Shown piece after piece: positions 17,608 to 27,442 of a stretch of DNA of 64,000 nt. The notes under the pieces were generated by a model. The model saw only the letters and a program-made list of their open reading frames with translations, did no database searches and was not told where the DNA came from. A program made the position numbers and the translations under genes. This stretch comes from Acinetobacter parvus DSM 16617 = CIP 108168 (lineage in GTDB: Bacteria; Pseudomonadota; Gammaproteobacteria; Pseudomonadales; Moraxellaceae): positions 818,365 through 882,364 of the forward strand of contig NZ_KB849212.1 of NCBI RefSeq assembly GCF_000368025.1, given 5' to 3'. Each line of letters begins with the position of its first letter. Within the stretch, counting starts at the first letter, position 1.

Positions 17608-18201
17608 TTAGAGATTGATCAGAGCTGAGTAGCTAATTGGAATTGAGAAGCTGACCAAGACAACTGATGCGGTACGTTGTAATTTGGATTGCGACAGCCA
17701 TTTTACTTTATTGGTGGCGAGCGCTGCACCAACAGAAATCCAGAACAATGCAATCGGGAGAATCAGTGCAACAAATGTACCCATATGCGCCATGTAGATT
17801 TGCTGACTGTTCCATGCCACTGCTGGAAAAATAGCTGAGGCAAATAATAACGCTTTAGGATTGAGTAAAGTCGCACACAATAACTCACGCGGGCGAATGG
17901 TCGGTTGGTTTAACGCCACTTTCTGATCGGCAGTACGCCATAATTTTACAGCCAGAAAAACAATATAGCCTGCGCTCAATAATTTAAGAAAAGTGGGTAA
18001 TAAAGGTAGTGTAGTAGAAACTTTGCCGATCAGCATTCCCCATGCACTGATTGCAATGATATAACCAATTGCCTCTGCTGGAATGAGTAATAATGATTTA
18101 CGCAACCCCACCTGAATACCTGAAGATGCAAGCAGGGTGTTGGTTGGGCCAGGAGTAAGCAAAATGGTGATGACTAAACCAATAAAAAACCATGAAATCA
18201 T
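17608..18201 (-). CDS. LysE/RhtB family amino acid exporter
   Basis: A 197-residue inner membrane protein with about six helices. The N-terminal LLTPGPTNTLLASSGIQVG is the LysE/RhtB signature, with the PGP turn in the first loop. Family members export amino acids such as lysine, homoserine or threonine; the substrate is not predictable here. No regulator is adjacent, and the gene is flanked by gaps on both sides. Confidence 0.88.
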   Translation of the reverse strand: MISWFFIGLVITILLTPGPTNTLLASSGIQVGLRKSLLLIPAEAIGYIIAISAWGMLIGKVSTTLPLLPTFLKLLSAGYIVFLAVKLWRTADQKVALNQPTIRPRELLCATLLNPKALLFASAIFPAVAWNSQQIYMAHMGTFVALILPIALFWISVGAALATNKVKWLSQSKLQRTASVVLVSFSIPISYSALINL

Positions 18202-18430
18202 TGAATGACCTCACTAAAAGATGTTTTTACATTAATCCAATTGCTCATCCATAGCAAAATTTTAACTGTAAGCACTTATGACGGCATATTATTTAAGCAC
18301 ATGTTTTATTTATATTTTTATAATTTCAAGTCCACTTTACTCTAAAGTCACTGCATAAAAATTGGTAATTTTAAATAGGTTAAATATAACGTATTGCTTA
18401 AATCATGTTTGTAAAACAGCTCTGGTTTAT

Positions 18431-18463
18431 AAAAAAAGACCTCTAAATTTAGAGGTCTTTTAC
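18431..18463 (-). terminator. Terminator of apbC/mrp
   Basis: A near-perfect palindrome AAAGACCTCTAAATTTAG followed by AGGTCTTT, then a T run on the minus strand, lies directly after the apbC stop. Confidence 0.9.
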
Positions 18464-18464
18464 T

Positions 18465-19694
18465 TTAGAAGATTCGTTTGTCATCTCTTTGGCGTTTAGG
18501 CAGCTTTTCCATGTGTTGTATTACAGCTTGGGCAATATTGATATAGCTTTGCGCCGCGCTATCCTGTGCAATCACGCTCGGCTTACCGTTATCTGCATGC
18601 TCACGAATTTTAGCATCCAGAGGCAAGCGTCCAAGCAATGGAATATGGTATTGCCCAGATAACTGATCGCCACCTCCTGTACCAAAAATCTGCTCTTCAT
18701 GTCCACAGTTAGAGCAGATATGGGTGGACATATTTTCAATCACACCCAATACAGGGATGTTCACTTTATTAAATAATTCAATGCCTTTTACCGCATCCAT
18801 GAGCGCAACATTTTGCGGTGTGGTCACAATGACGGCACCTGTGACTGGAATACGCTGTGCCAACGTAAGTTGAATGTCTCCAGTGCCTGGTGGCATATCA
18901 ATCACCAACACATCCAGATCAGGCCACAAGGTTTGATTAAACAATTGCATGAGTGCGCCTGTTGCTTTTGGTCCTCGCCAAGCCACTGGGGTATTGTTCG
19001 CCCCAATCAGGTGCCCAATCGAAAGTACCGCCATGCCGTAAGCATCCAGTGGAACAAAGTGTTCATTTTCAATCAGGGGGGTTCTACCCGCATTACCCAG
19101 CATGGTTGGAATACTTGGGCCATAAATGTCTGCATCCAAGACCCCAACTTTTAAACCCAATTGCTGCAAGGCAAGCGCAAGGTTGACCGTAGTGGTGGAT
19201 TTACCCACCCCACCTTTACCCGACGATACCAGAATCACATTCTGGATACGTGGATGGGCTGCCACATCGCGTTGCTGCGGCGCAGCTTTTTGAATTGGTG
19301 GATTATTCGGATCAGTTTCAGCTTTAGCTGAGGCATCCATGACTGGCGGTAAATTGCTATTTTCCGCTTTAGGCTTGGGTGAGCAGCTATGCGCAGCTTC
19401 GCCATGTGCTGCATGTTTTTGCTGGATGATATGAAGATTGAGTTCCTGAATCCCACACTTTTCCAAGGCTTCGGCAAGCTCATCGTGAATCTGTTGTAAA
19501 TGGTCTTTTTCTTGTGGAAAGGTATTGATGGTCAGTTGTAAAACATGCTCTTGTACGTTGACCTGACTAATACGGTCTTTTAAGCGATTCTCTGAATAGG
19601 GCAGGTTATAGTTTTGTAGAACGGTTTGGATGTCATCTTCCTTGACTTCTTGCGCTGGTGAAAAAACAGATTTTAAGGAAGAAAGCCACGACAT
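18465..19694 (-). CDS. apbC: Iron-sulfur cluster carrier protein ApbC/Mrp
   Basis: A P-loop ATPase that binds and transfers Fe-S clusters as a dimer. The deviant Walker A is SSGKGGVGKSTTTVNLALAL near residue 165, followed by VLDADIYGPSIP, IDMPPGTGDIQLTL and the cluster-binding CSNC pair in HICSNCGHEEQIFG. The first 100 residues form the small MIP18/DUF59-like domain, and a Pro/Ala/Lys-rich linker with a His-containing patch joins it to the ATPase. At 409 residues it is slightly longer than E. coli Mrp because of that linker. It stands directly upstream of metG in reversed orientation, with the LEA-like gene between; the mrp-metG vicinity is conserved. Confidence 0.93.
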   Translation of the reverse strand: MSWLSSLKSVFSPAQEVKEDDIQTVLQNYNLPYSENRLKDRISQVNVQEHVLQLTINTFPQEKDHLQQIHDELAEALEKCGIQELNLHIIQQKHAAHGEAAHSCSPKPKAENSNLPPVMDASAKAETDPNNPPIQKAAPQQRDVAAHPRIQNVILVSSGKGGVGKSTTTVNLALALQQLGLKVGVLDADIYGPSIPTMLGNAGRTPLIENEHFVPLDAYGMAVLSIGHLIGANNTPVAWRGPKATGALMQLFNQTLWPDLDVLVIDMPPGTGDIQLTLAQRIPVTGAVIVTTPQNVALMDAVKGIELFNKVNIPVLGVIENMSTHICSNCGHEEQIFGTGGGDQLSGQYHIPLLGRLPLDAKIREHADNGKPSVIAQDSAAQSYINIAQAVIQHMEKLPKRQRDDKRIF

Positions 19695-19852
19695 TTTGTT
19701 TACTCCAAAAACAGATCAACATATCACTGAGTTTGGCTAGTTTAGCAGTATTGCAGAATAGACGCTCACATCTACGAAGATAATTGCTCATTTTTTATAG
19801 CGTATTTTCTTCTCTCAATATGAACGTCCATGATTTAGAATTTTAGCAACGA

Positions 19853-20389
19853 TTAACCTTTGAGTTTATTTACAGCATCGGTTGCCGCTTTCTTTAAATC
19901 ATCCAGCTTAGTACTCGCCTGAGCTTTCATTTCATCAAGTTTTGCAGCAGCCTCATCTTTTAACTCAGCAGCTTTTGCCTTTGCATCATCAAGTTTATGG
20001 CTGGCCTCTTCCTTAAAGTGATCAAACTTCTCTTTTGCTGCTTGTTGAGTATCGGCTAATTTATCTTTTAGTTCATCCGCCTTGCTTGATAAAGCTGCCT
20101 TAGTTTCATCATACTTTTCACTTGCATTGCTCTTTAAGTCATCCAGAGTTTGTTCCCCTTTTTGTTTCAATTCACTCGCTTTGTCTTTTGCCTGCTGCAA
20201 GTCAGTTTTGGTTTGCTCATGGTCTTTTGATGCAAAGTTTTTAACATCTTCGACAGTTTCCTGACCTTTTTGTTTAATGTCTTTGCCCACCTCACTGACC
20301 TTATCTTTTGCCTGCTGGAAGTCTGCCTTGGTCTGTGCCAAGTCTTTCGCGGCAAAATCTTTTAACTGATCAATTTTGTCATTACTCAT
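19853..20389 (-). CDS. LEA-like / apolipoprotein-like helical repeat protein
   Basis: A 178-residue, highly charged protein made almost entirely of Lys, Asp, Glu, Ala and Gln in 11-residue-like repeats, with no cysteine or tryptophan and no signal peptide. A unit of about 40 residues is duplicated: KDLAQTKADFQQAKDKVSE (residues 15-33) and KDHEQTKTDLQQAKDKASE (55-73), each followed by KQKG-xQT-xxD-xK-xxAS. The rest continues as shorter Lys-Leu-Asp/Ala repeats. This is the composition of group 3 LEA and stress-linked amphipathic helix proteins. A protective role under drying or osmotic stress is inference from the family. Confidence 0.8.
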   Translation of the reverse strand: MSNDKIDQLKDFAAKDLAQTKADFQQAKDKVSEVGKDIKQKGQETVEDVKNFASKDHEQTKTDLQQAKDKASELKQKGEQTLDDLKSNASEKYDETKAALSSKADELKDKLADTQQAAKEKFDHFKEEASHKLDDAKAKAAELKDEAAAKLDEMKAQASTKLDDLKKAATDAVNKLKG

Positions 20390-20865
20390 GGTGTTATTCC
20401 TCTTGTTATGTCGTGAAAGCTACAATTTTTTTCTGGCTATACTTATACAACGTTCTGGCAAAGCGTGGCGAAATTGCTGCAAATTGAAACAATTGGAATA
20501 CAGTAAGCTTCAAATCATTGCTGATGGATAACTTTTTGAATTTTTGGATATAAAAATCCTATCAATGAATCAAGTCAATTTTAGGCTGGAAACTCTTTTT
20601 TGAAGATTTCATATAAAACATGCCAATAACGATGCAGAGACTAAATTCCAAGATCGCATTTTTCTCTCCAGCGATTTGATGCCGTGTTTATTTTCATTTA
20701 AATAGACGTACTTTGATTGAAGCCAAAGTGAAGTTTTGATGAAGTTTAAAACTAACATAGGCAGTCTAATCCGATTAAAAAGATTTCACCGATTCCCTTG
20801 TGCAAGTCTGTCTTAAGTCATGTAAAATCATCCACCTTGTAAATACGAATGAGAGAACAATATCC
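20390..20865. other. Long intergenic region before metG with a possible small repeat
   Basis: About 475 bases without a convincing gene. It must hold the divergent promoters of the LEA-like gene and metG. Between 20585 and 20672 a segment is bounded by the short inverted ends GCTGGA and TCCAGC. On the minus strand it carries a short open stretch SLHRYWHVLYEIFKKEFPA ending at 20581, plus a competing frame with a GGAGAG ribosome-like site. This may be a degenerate dispersed intergenic element. A possible metG promoter is TTGTGC at about 20797 with TAAAAT further down. Confidence 0.3.
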
Positions 20866-22923
20866 GTGCGTAAAATTTTAGTCACCAATGCCCTCCCTTA
20901 TGCCAATGGTCCAATCCATATGGGACACTTACTCGGTTATATCCAGGCAGATATTTGGGTTCGTGCGATGCGTGCAATGGGTCATGACGTGACTTACGTT
21001 TGTGCGGATGATGCTCACGGTACAGCGATCATGTTACGTGCTGAAGCCAATGGCATCAGTCCTGAAGCGCAAATTGCCAATGTTCAGAAAGAACACATTC
21101 GTGATTTTGATGGTTTTGGTGTGCATTTCGATCATTATGATTCAACTCATAGCGATGCAAACAAAGCACGTGCATCTGAGATTTATATTAAAAACCGTGA
21201 AGCAGGCAATATCGCTGTTCGGCCTGTCACACAATTATTCGATCCTGAAAAAGGCATGTTCTTGTCTGACCGTTTCATTAAAGGCACGTGCCCGAAATGT
21301 AAAGCCGAAGATCAATACGGCGATGCTTGCGAAGTCTGCGGTACAACCTATAACGCGACTGAGTTATTAAACCCACGCTCAACTTTGAGTGGTGCGACGC
21401 CTGTTGAGAAATCGTCAGATCACTATTTCTTTAAACTTCCGAATTTCTCAGAATACTTACAGAAATGGACGCGTGATCAAGGTCGTTTACCTGTTTCGAT
21501 TGCCAATAAGCTGGATGAATGGTTCGATGCTGGTTTATCTGATTGGGATATTTCCCGTGATGCACCTTATTTTGGTTTTGAAATTCCAGATGCACCAAAC
21601 AAATATTTCTATGTTTGGGTAGACGCACCGATTGGTTATATGTCGAGTTTTGAAAACTACATCAAAACTAAACGTCCAGATTTAAGTTTTGATGATTTCT
21701 GGAAAAAAGACTCTGACAAAGAAGTCTATCACTTCATTGGTAAAGACATCGTTTACTTCCATGCATTGTTCTGGCCTGCAATGCTTGAAGGTGCGAACTA
21801 CCGCACGCCATCAGGTTTATTCGTAAATGGCTTCTTAACGGTGAATGGTCAGAAGATGTCAAAGTCTCGTGGTACATTCATTAAAGCTGAGACCTATTTA
21901 CAGCATTTAAATCCTGAATATTTACGCTATTACTTTGCGTCTAAGCTTTCTGACAAAGTTGAAGATTCAGATTTGAATTTGGATGACTTCGTTCAGAAAG
22001 TAAATTCGGACCTGGTTGGTAAAGTAGTGAATATTGCTAGCCGTTGTGCAAAATTCATTAATAGCAATTTCAATAATACTTTATCCAGTACCTGTGCTGA
22101 ACCTGAGCTGGTTCAAAGCTTTATTGATGCGGGTGATTCGATTGCCAAGGCATACGAGGCACGCGAGTTTTCTGCGGCAGTTCGTGAGATCATGGCACTT
22201 GCGGACAAAGCGAATCAATATATTGATGAGAAAAAACCGTGGGCACTTGCAAAACAAGAAGGTCAAGAACAACAAGTTCATGATGTTTGCTCAGTCGGTA
22301 TTAACTTATTCCGTCAACTTGCGATTTACTTGGCTCCAGTGCTTCCTACACTTGCGGCTCAAGTTCAGGCATTCTTGCAGCTTGAAAGCTTTGATTTTGA
22401 ATCTCGCAAGCAGATTTTAGTGGCACATGAAATTACTCAATTCCAACCGCTTATGCAGCGTGTGGATCCTAAAGCAGTTGCAGCAATGGTAGATGCGTCT
22501 AAAGATTCTTTGGCTGCTGCGGCAGAAGCGCCAAAAGCCGAGAAGAAAAAAGAGAAGAAATCCGAGAAAAAGCCTGAGCCAAAAGTGGGTGAAGCTGAAA
22601 TTATTGGTATCGAAGATTTTATGAAAATTGATCTTCGTGTGGCAGAAGTTTTAGAAGCAGCAACCGTTGAGGGTTCTGATAAATTACTTCAACTCACTTT
22701 AAACGTCGGTGAAGCTGAACCACGCAACGTATTCAGTGGTATTCGTGAGTTTTATCAGCCAGAAGATTTAAAAGGCAAATTAGTGGTGATGGTGGCTAAC
22801 CTTGCACCGCGTAAAATGCGTTTTGGTATTTCTAACGGCATGGTACTTGCGGCGGGTAATGGTGAAGGTGTTTGGGTGATTTCACCTGAATCTGGGGCTA
22901 AAGCGGGTGATAAAGTGTCTTAA
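20866..22923 (+). CDS. metG: Methionyl-tRNA synthetase
   Basis: Charges initiator and elongator tRNA-Met. The Rossmann fold opens with [18 protein letters not shown] (HIGH-type box as HMGH). A zinc knuckle follows, [18 protein letters not shown] near residues 145-162, then KMSKSRG near residue 336. An Ala/Glu/Lys-rich linker around residues 545-575 leads to the C-terminal EMAP/Trbp111 tRNA-binding domain ([18 protein letters not shown]). The start is GTG 20866, preceded by GAGAGAA; with it the protein begins [15 protein letters not shown] and has 685 residues, normal for the dimeric form. The frame upstream to 20800 is not coding-like. Confidence 0.96.
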   Translation: MRKILVTNALPYANGPIHMGHLLGYIQADIWVRAMRAMGHDVTYVCADDAHGTAIMLRAEANGISPEAQIANVQKEHIRDFDGFGVHFDHYDSTHSDANKARASEIYIKNREAGNIAVRPVTQLFDPEKGMFLSDRFIKGTCPKCKAEDQYGDACEVCGTTYNATELLNPRSTLSGATPVEKSSDHYFFKLPNFSEYLQKWTRDQGRLPVSIANKLDEWFDAGLSDWDISRDAPYFGFEIPDAPNKYFYVWVDAPIGYMSSFENYIKTKRPDLSFDDFWKKDSDKEVYHFIGKDIVYFHALFWPAMLEGANYRTPSGLFVNGFLTVNGQKMSKSRGTFIKAETYLQHLNPEYLRYYFASKLSDKVEDSDLNLDDFVQKVNSDLVGKVVNIASRCAKFINSNFNNTLSSTCAEPELVQSFIDAGDSIAKAYEAREFSAAVREIMALADKANQYIDEKKPWALAKQEGQEQQVHDVCSVGINLFRQLAIYLAPVLPTLAAQVQAFLQLESFDFESRKQILVAHEITQFQPLMQRVDPKAVAAMVDASKDSLAAAAEAPKAEKKKEKKSEKKPEPKVGEAEIIGIEDFMKIDLRVAEVLEAATVEGSDKLLQLTLNVGEAEPRNVFSGIREFYQPEDLKGKLVVMVANLAPRKMRFGISNGMVLAAGNGEGVWVISPESGAKAGDKVS

Positions 22924-23014
22924 GATTTAGATCTGAGATGAGAAAAAACCTCTACTGACATTCTCAATCAAATACATTTACAATGTGGTCAAATTCATTT
23001 CTCGTTCGCAAAAA

Positions 23015-23887
23015 ATGTTTGATCACATTGCCTTTCCCATTCCTTATCAAACATTGCAGCTTCCCCAGCCTGTTCAACTGACCATCAAACGCCTTGATCT
23101 GATTCATCCCCAGATTTCGGGCAACAAGTTTTTTAAACTGAAATACAACCTCTTGGCAGCACAACAGCAAGGTTTTTCTCAAGTCCTCACTTTTGGTGGT
23201 GCATTTTCCAATCATATTGCCGCAACAGCCTTTGCAGCACAGCATTTTGGTTTTCAAAGTATTGGCATGATTCGTGGTGAAGAACTGGCTTCGCAACCAT
23301 TCAATCCAACGCTACAAACAGCGCAGGATTTAGGGATGCAACTACATTTTCTCAGTCGTTTCGAATATCGTTTACGCCATCAAGCTGAGTATCTACAACA
23401 GTTGCAGCAACAATACCCTCAAGCCTTTATTATTCCAGAGGGCGGAAGCAATGCCCTTGCCATTCAAGGGACACAGGAAATCCTCTCCCCTGATGATTTA
23501 GAAAATTATGACGTAATTTGTTGTGCTGTGGGTACAGGTGGAACCCTTGCAGGCATTATTGAAAGCAGCTCAGAGCTACAGCATGTTTTAGGCTTTTCTG
23601 CATTAAAAGGTGATTTTCTCAAACATGACATTCAACAATGGACTGATAAAAGCAATTGGTCTTTAACTGATGCCTATTGTTGTGGTGGTTATGCCAAAAC
23701 CACGCTTGAACTGCTGCAATTTATGCAGCAATTTGAACAACAATATGATATCCCCTTGGAACAGGTGTACACCGCTAAAATGATGATGGGACTTCTTGAT
23801 TTAATCCAGCACAGTCATTTCCCTGCCCACACTCGAATCCTGGTCATTCATACAGGTGGGTTGCAAGGGAAACTCAAAACATACTAA
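23015..23887 (+). CDS. PLP-dependent ACC deaminase / D-cysteine desulfhydrase family enzyme
   Basis: A fold-type II pyridoxal-phosphate enzyme of about 290 residues. The PLP lysine lies in QISGNKFFKLKYNL, followed by FGGAFSNHIAATA (substrate/phosphate contacts) and GTGGTLAGI (phosphate-binding glycine loop). The family covers 1-aminocyclopropane-1-carboxylate deaminase and D-cysteine desulfhydrase; in bacteria outside plant-growth promoters the latter activity is more usual, but I cannot decide. The open frame starts at 22985; ATG 23015 is preferred because the conserved region begins right after it. The gene stands alone between metG and the flavoprotein gene. Confidence 0.85.
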   Translation: MFDHIAFPIPYQTLQLPQPVQLTIKRLDLIHPQISGNKFFKLKYNLLAAQQQGFSQVLTFGGAFSNHIAATAFAAQHFGFQSIGMIRGEELASQPFNPTLQTAQDLGMQLHFLSRFEYRLRHQAEYLQQLQQQYPQAFIIPEGGSNALAIQGTQEILSPDDLENYDVICCAVGTGGTLAGIIESSSELQHVLGFSALKGDFLKHDIQQWTDKSNWSLTDAYCCGGYAKTTLELLQFMQQFEQQYDIPLEQVYTAKMMMGLLDLIQHSHFPAHTRILVIHTGGLQGKLKTY

Positions 23888-23940
23888 AAGCTGTTTAAAT
23901 CTTTTATAATTGCCCGCTTTTCGTCTACCGAGTAATACTC

Positions 23941-25137
23941 ATGGTTCATCAGGTTGATGTTATTGTTTTAGGTGCGGGTGCATCAGGCCTGATGTTGGCT
24001 GCTGAAGCAGGCAAACGTGGGCGTTCGGTTGTGGTACTGGAAAAGGCCAATAAGATCGGTAAAAAAATTCTGATGTCAGGGGGAGGTAAATGCAACTTTA
24101 CCAATCTGGATGTTGAGCCCTCCAACTATATTTCCGAAAATCCACATTTCGTGATTTCGGCCCTTAGCCGTTATACCAACTGGGACTTTATTGGCTTGGT
24201 CTGTGAATATGGCATTGAATACGAAGAACGCAAGCACGGACAACTGTTTACCCTGAACGGGGCCAAGGAAATTCTGGAAATGTTACTCTCAGAATGTGAC
24301 AAGGCCAAACAGGTCAAAATTCAAACCCACTGCGAAGTTCAGCAGATAAGATCCCAGACTGATTCAGGTTTTGTCATTGAAACCAGCCAAGGAACTTATC
24401 ATTGTGAATCACTGGTTGTAGCAACAGGTGGCTTATCCATTCCAACCCTAGGCGGTTCAGGATTTGGCTATGAACTTGCAGAGCAGTTTGGCCATCATGT
24501 TTTCCCTACCCGTGCAGGTCTGGTCCCCTTTACCTTTTCAGACCATTTTAAGGAAGTCACGACACGACTAAGCGGCAATGCCCTAGATGCCACCTTAATC
24601 AATGACCGCCATCAATTTACCGAGGCCCTGCTATTTACCCATCGTGGTTTAAGTGGCCCAAGCTCATTGCAGCTTTCAAATTACTGGCATGTAGGGGAAA
24701 GCTTCAACATTGATTTCTTTCCAGGTCAGGATTTCGTGCAATTTTTTAAGGAAAAGAAAAAAGCACAGCCTAAGGTATTACTGCGTACCCTGTTAAATGA
24801 ATTCACTGCAAAAAGTATCGTGCTGGAACTACAGCAACTGATTTGGGCGGAGCTAAGTGAGACAGCGATTGGAAATATCAGCGATCTTCAACTTGAACAG
24901 ATTGCAGCGCAACTGCATGCATTTACAGTGAAGCCATCGGGAACGGAGGGTTATCGTACTGCCGAGGTCACGCTTGGAGGAGTGGATACCAGCGAAGTAT
25001 CCTCAAAAACAATGGAAAGCAAGAAACAGAAAGGCTTGTATTTTATTGGTGAAGTGCTCGATGTGACAGGTCATCTAGGGGGATATAATTTCCAGTGGGC
25101 ATGGTCATCTGCCCAAGCCGCAGCCCAGTTTGTCTAG
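23941..25137 (+). CDS. HI0933/YhiN-family FAD-dependent oxidoreductase
   Basis: A 398-residue flavoprotein. The FAD-binding Rossmann motif VIVLGAGASGLMLAAEAGKRG is at the N-terminus, followed by KIGKKILMSGGGKCNFTN, typical of the HI0933/YhiN (BaiN-like) family, then LVVATGGLSIPTLGGSGFGY, TRAGLVPF, and the C-terminal LYFIGEVLDVTGHLGGYNFQ. The reaction is not known for most members; some reduce flavins or bile acids. Length and motif order are normal. The start at ATG 23941 gives the standard short lead before the Rossmann strand. Confidence 0.9.
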   Translation: MVHQVDVIVLGAGASGLMLAAEAGKRGRSVVVLEKANKIGKKILMSGGGKCNFTNLDVEPSNYISENPHFVISALSRYTNWDFIGLVCEYGIEYEERKHGQLFTLNGAKEILEMLLSECDKAKQVKIQTHCEVQQIRSQTDSGFVIETSQGTYHCESLVVATGGLSIPTLGGSGFGYELAEQFGHHVFPTRAGLVPFTFSDHFKEVTTRLSGNALDATLINDRHQFTEALLFTHRGLSGPSSLQLSNYWHVGESFNIDFFPGQDFVQFFKEKKKAQPKVLLRTLLNEFTAKSIVLELQQLIWAELSETAIGNISDLQLEQIAAQLHAFTVKPSGTEGYRTAEVTLGGVDTSEVSSKTMESKKQKGLYFIGEVLDVTGHLGGYNFQWAWSSAQAAAQFV

Positions 25138-25183
25138 CTGTTTTGCAGTACAGAATAGTGTTTTGCACTACCCTTGAAATATT

Positions 25184-25363
25184 TTAACTTCGTTCATCTG
25201 AAGAGTTTGCTGCCTCTGAGGAAAGTGCCTGCTGAGTATTTTCAATCGGTTTCTCTTTCACTGAACCCGACTTGGCAACCACAAACTTATACGCACTGGC
25301 CAAAAAGCCTACAGTGATGCCTGCAATAATAATGGGTGCGAATACACGATTTGGCCTCTTCAT
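25184..25363 (-). CDS. Small single-span membrane protein, 59 aa
   Basis: This frame starts at ATG 25363 behind a strong GGAGGATAAA ribosome site and ends with TAA at 25184. The sequence begins MKRPNRVFAPIIIAGITVGF, has one hydrophobic helix at about residues 8-29, and ends in a polar Ser/Glu/Gln-rich tail. The positive N-terminus predicts the N-terminus inside the cytoplasm and the tail outside. I do not know the family. It lies convergent with the flavoprotein gene and downstream of the MscS-related gene, on the same strand as that gene. Confidence 0.65.
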   Translation of the reverse strand: MKRPNRVFAPIIIAGITVGFLASAYKFVVAKSGSVKEKPIENTQQALSSEAANSSDERS

Positions 25364-25523
25364 TTTATCCTCCTATAGACTTTTTATTTTGGGGCGGTTG
25401 ATATTTTATAAATGAATTGCGTTGTAGGCTAAAATTTCATCAGACTAGGCATGAAACGTAGGTAATAGCAAATCTATTGGCAAGTTTCATAACGAAGTAT
25501 GAGGGGATTTTAGCCACTATACA

Positions 25524-25554
25524 AACAAAACGACCACCCTGCCTAGAGTGGTCG
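25524..25554 (-). terminator. Terminator of the MscS-related gene
   Basis: A stem CGACCACTC / GGGTGGTCG (one mismatch-type pair) is followed by TTTTGTTTG on the minus strand, about 30 bases after the stop. Confidence 0.75.
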
Positions 25555-25585
25555 AATTGACCAAAAAAATCAAAGATTATTTTTA

Positions 25586-27214
25586 CTATTCATCCGAATA
25601 TGGAGGAGTCGGTGGTTTTGGATTCTCTGGATTGATTGGTGTTGGCGCTATCGGATTCACTGGATTGGCTGGCGCAGGAGTTGCTGGACTCACTGGATTG
25701 TTTGGCATCATCTCATTTTGACGCAACGGATTTGGCTGTTTTGCCTCAGTTTTTGCTTTATCCAACAGATCACTAAGTAAACGTTCCGCAGGTTGACGAC
25801 CACCTAGACCAAAAGCCAGAGCAAACGCGACAGCAACTGAACCGAGGGTTAAGCCAAATGCGAGGTTCACAATAGAGTCAGCAATACCCATTGCCCTTAA
25901 TCCCATCGCAATCACCAAGCCCATAATTAAAATACGAACCAGATTGCCCAACCAGCGTGAGCTATTGTATTCACCACGTTGAATCACATTGGCAACCACA
26001 TTGGCCAGCCAGAAACCGACAACCAGGATTACTGCACCAAGCAGGATACTGGCACCAAACTGGATAAACATTGCAATCAGCACACTGATCTGTTCCAATC
26101 CAAGTCGGTCAGCAGCCTCTGAAACCGCAAACAACATGGTAAAGAACACAATCAAGCAACCGATGATATCTGAAACACGGGTTTTTCCAAGGAAGCGTTG
26201 CATATCCAGCTTCATTGGAATTTCATCAACACCCGCTCCTGAAACCAGTTCGGCCACCAAACGTCCAACAAAACGGGAAACTACATACGCCACAATCAAG
26301 ATCAGACCAGCAGCAATAATTTGTGGAATTGCATACATGATTTGATTGAGCATTGCTGTGGCAGGTTGAGAAATTGCTTCTATACCCAGTGCCTCAAATG
26401 CCACAATCAAGGCGGTGATAATAATGATGGCAAAAACAAACGAACCCAGAAATTTGGATACATTGGAGTTCTTAAACAAACCTATTTTTTCTGCCTGTGT
26501 CTGTAAGCCAAGGCTGTTACTCAACCCTTCGACAATGCCACGCACAATTTTTGCCAAAATGTAGCCCACAAAAATGATGACGCCCGCAATAAACAGGTTC
26601 GGCAAATAAGCAACCGCCTCATTCACCATATTCTGTACAGGAATCAACAGGCCTGTTAGCCCCAGAATAGACAGCACAATCGGCAGGAACAGCAACAACA
26701 CCAGCCAGTAGAAAATTTCACCAATATTACTGCTGAGTGAGCCTACACCCACCTCATTGCTGAGCTTCTCGTCCATTTCCGTTCTGGCAAGCACATTGGT
26801 TAGTCCTGCCTTGACCAGCCCTGCCAATATCCAGCCAATAAAACCGACTGCAACGGCCGCCAGCAGGTTTGGAATAAAGGCCAGAATCCGACCAACCATA
26901 TTGCTGAATGGATCACTCACGCCACTGATGTTCAGCACATTCAATGCCCCGACAACGGCAAGGATAATCACAAACCAGAAAACCAGTTTGGAAAGCAGGT
27001 TTTCAATATTTGGTTTATGACCAGTGGCAGAAGACAATCTATGATTGGTGTTCAGTTTCTGGAGTAACTTTTTCACGCCAGCAGCAACAATCAATGCAAT
27101 AATCCAACCTAAAAGTAAGATAACAATTGCCGCTAAAATTGGGTGAAACTGGTCCCAATAATACATTGCATCGAATCCTCCTCTGAGGGAGGGATCAGTA
27201 AAATATTCATTCAT
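25586..27214 (-). CDS. MscS-related membrane protein with repeated TM helices and a proline-rich tail
   Basis: A 542-residue inner membrane protein with about 11 helices. A unit of the form IPN-L-xA-xxxx-GxILA-xxVxx is repeated at least three times (FIPNLLAAVAVGFIGWILAG, YLPNLFIAGVIIFVGYILAK, AIPQIIAAGLILIVAYVVSR), as in the 'conserved TM helix' mechanosensitive family. The last helix, FGLTLGSVAVAFALAFGLGG, is like the pore-lining TM3 of MscS, but the usual beta domain after it is missing. Instead the protein ends in about 45 residues of Pro/Asn/Ala repeats. Gating by membrane tension is inferred from the family. Confidence 0.85.
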   Translation of the reverse strand: MNEYFTDPSLRGGFDAMYYWDQFHPILAAIVILLLGWIIALIVAAGVKKLLQKLNTNHRLSSATGHKPNIENLLSKLVFWFVIILAVVGALNVLNISGVSDPFSNMVGRILAFIPNLLAAVAVGFIGWILAGLVKAGLTNVLARTEMDEKLSNEVGVGSLSSNIGEIFYWLVLLLFLPIVLSILGLTGLLIPVQNMVNEAVAYLPNLFIAGVIIFVGYILAKIVRGIVEGLSNSLGLQTQAEKIGLFKNSNVSKFLGSFVFAIIIITALIVAFEALGIEAISQPATAMLNQIMYAIPQIIAAGLILIVAYVVSRFVGRLVAELVSGAGVDEIPMKLDMQRFLGKTRVSDIIGCLIVFFTMLFAVSEAADRLGLEQISVLIAMFIQFGASILLGAVILVVGFWLANVVANVIQRGEYNSSRWLGNLVRILIMGLVIAMGLRAMGIADSIVNLAFGLTLGSVAVAFALAFGLGGRQPAERLLSDLLDKAKTEAKQPNPLRQNEMMPNNPVSPATPAPANPVNPIAPTPINPENPKPPTPPYSDE

Positions 27215-27373
27215 GTGTTGTTATCCTTATGTTGTGTTTTAAAATTAATCAAACCACCCATGATCGCTCTATAACCAAGAACATAACTTATGGATGTCTC
27301 AACCTTAATTTTTGTCTATTTTACAATCAATAAACGGCAGCACTAATACAACAAAAAGTCCGCATAATTTTGC

Positions 27374-27408
27374 AAAAAAGCTCATTGATTCACACCAATG
27401 AGCTTTTT
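27374..27408 (-). terminator. Terminator after the 66-aa membrane protein gene
   Basis: A 13-bp stem AAAAAGCTCATTG / CAATGAGCTTTTT with an 8-base loop is followed by T's on the minus strand, about 35 bases past the stop at 27443. Confidence 0.85.
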
Positions 27409-27442
27409 CAATTCAACAGGTTTTGGTCTAAAAATAAATGAT

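Noticed and set aside
20640..20690. A 16-residue frame MRSWNLVSASLLACFI behind a GGAGAG site as a small lipoprotein
   Set aside because: It stops directly after the would-be lipobox cysteine, leaving no mature peptide; better explained as part of a degraded segment.
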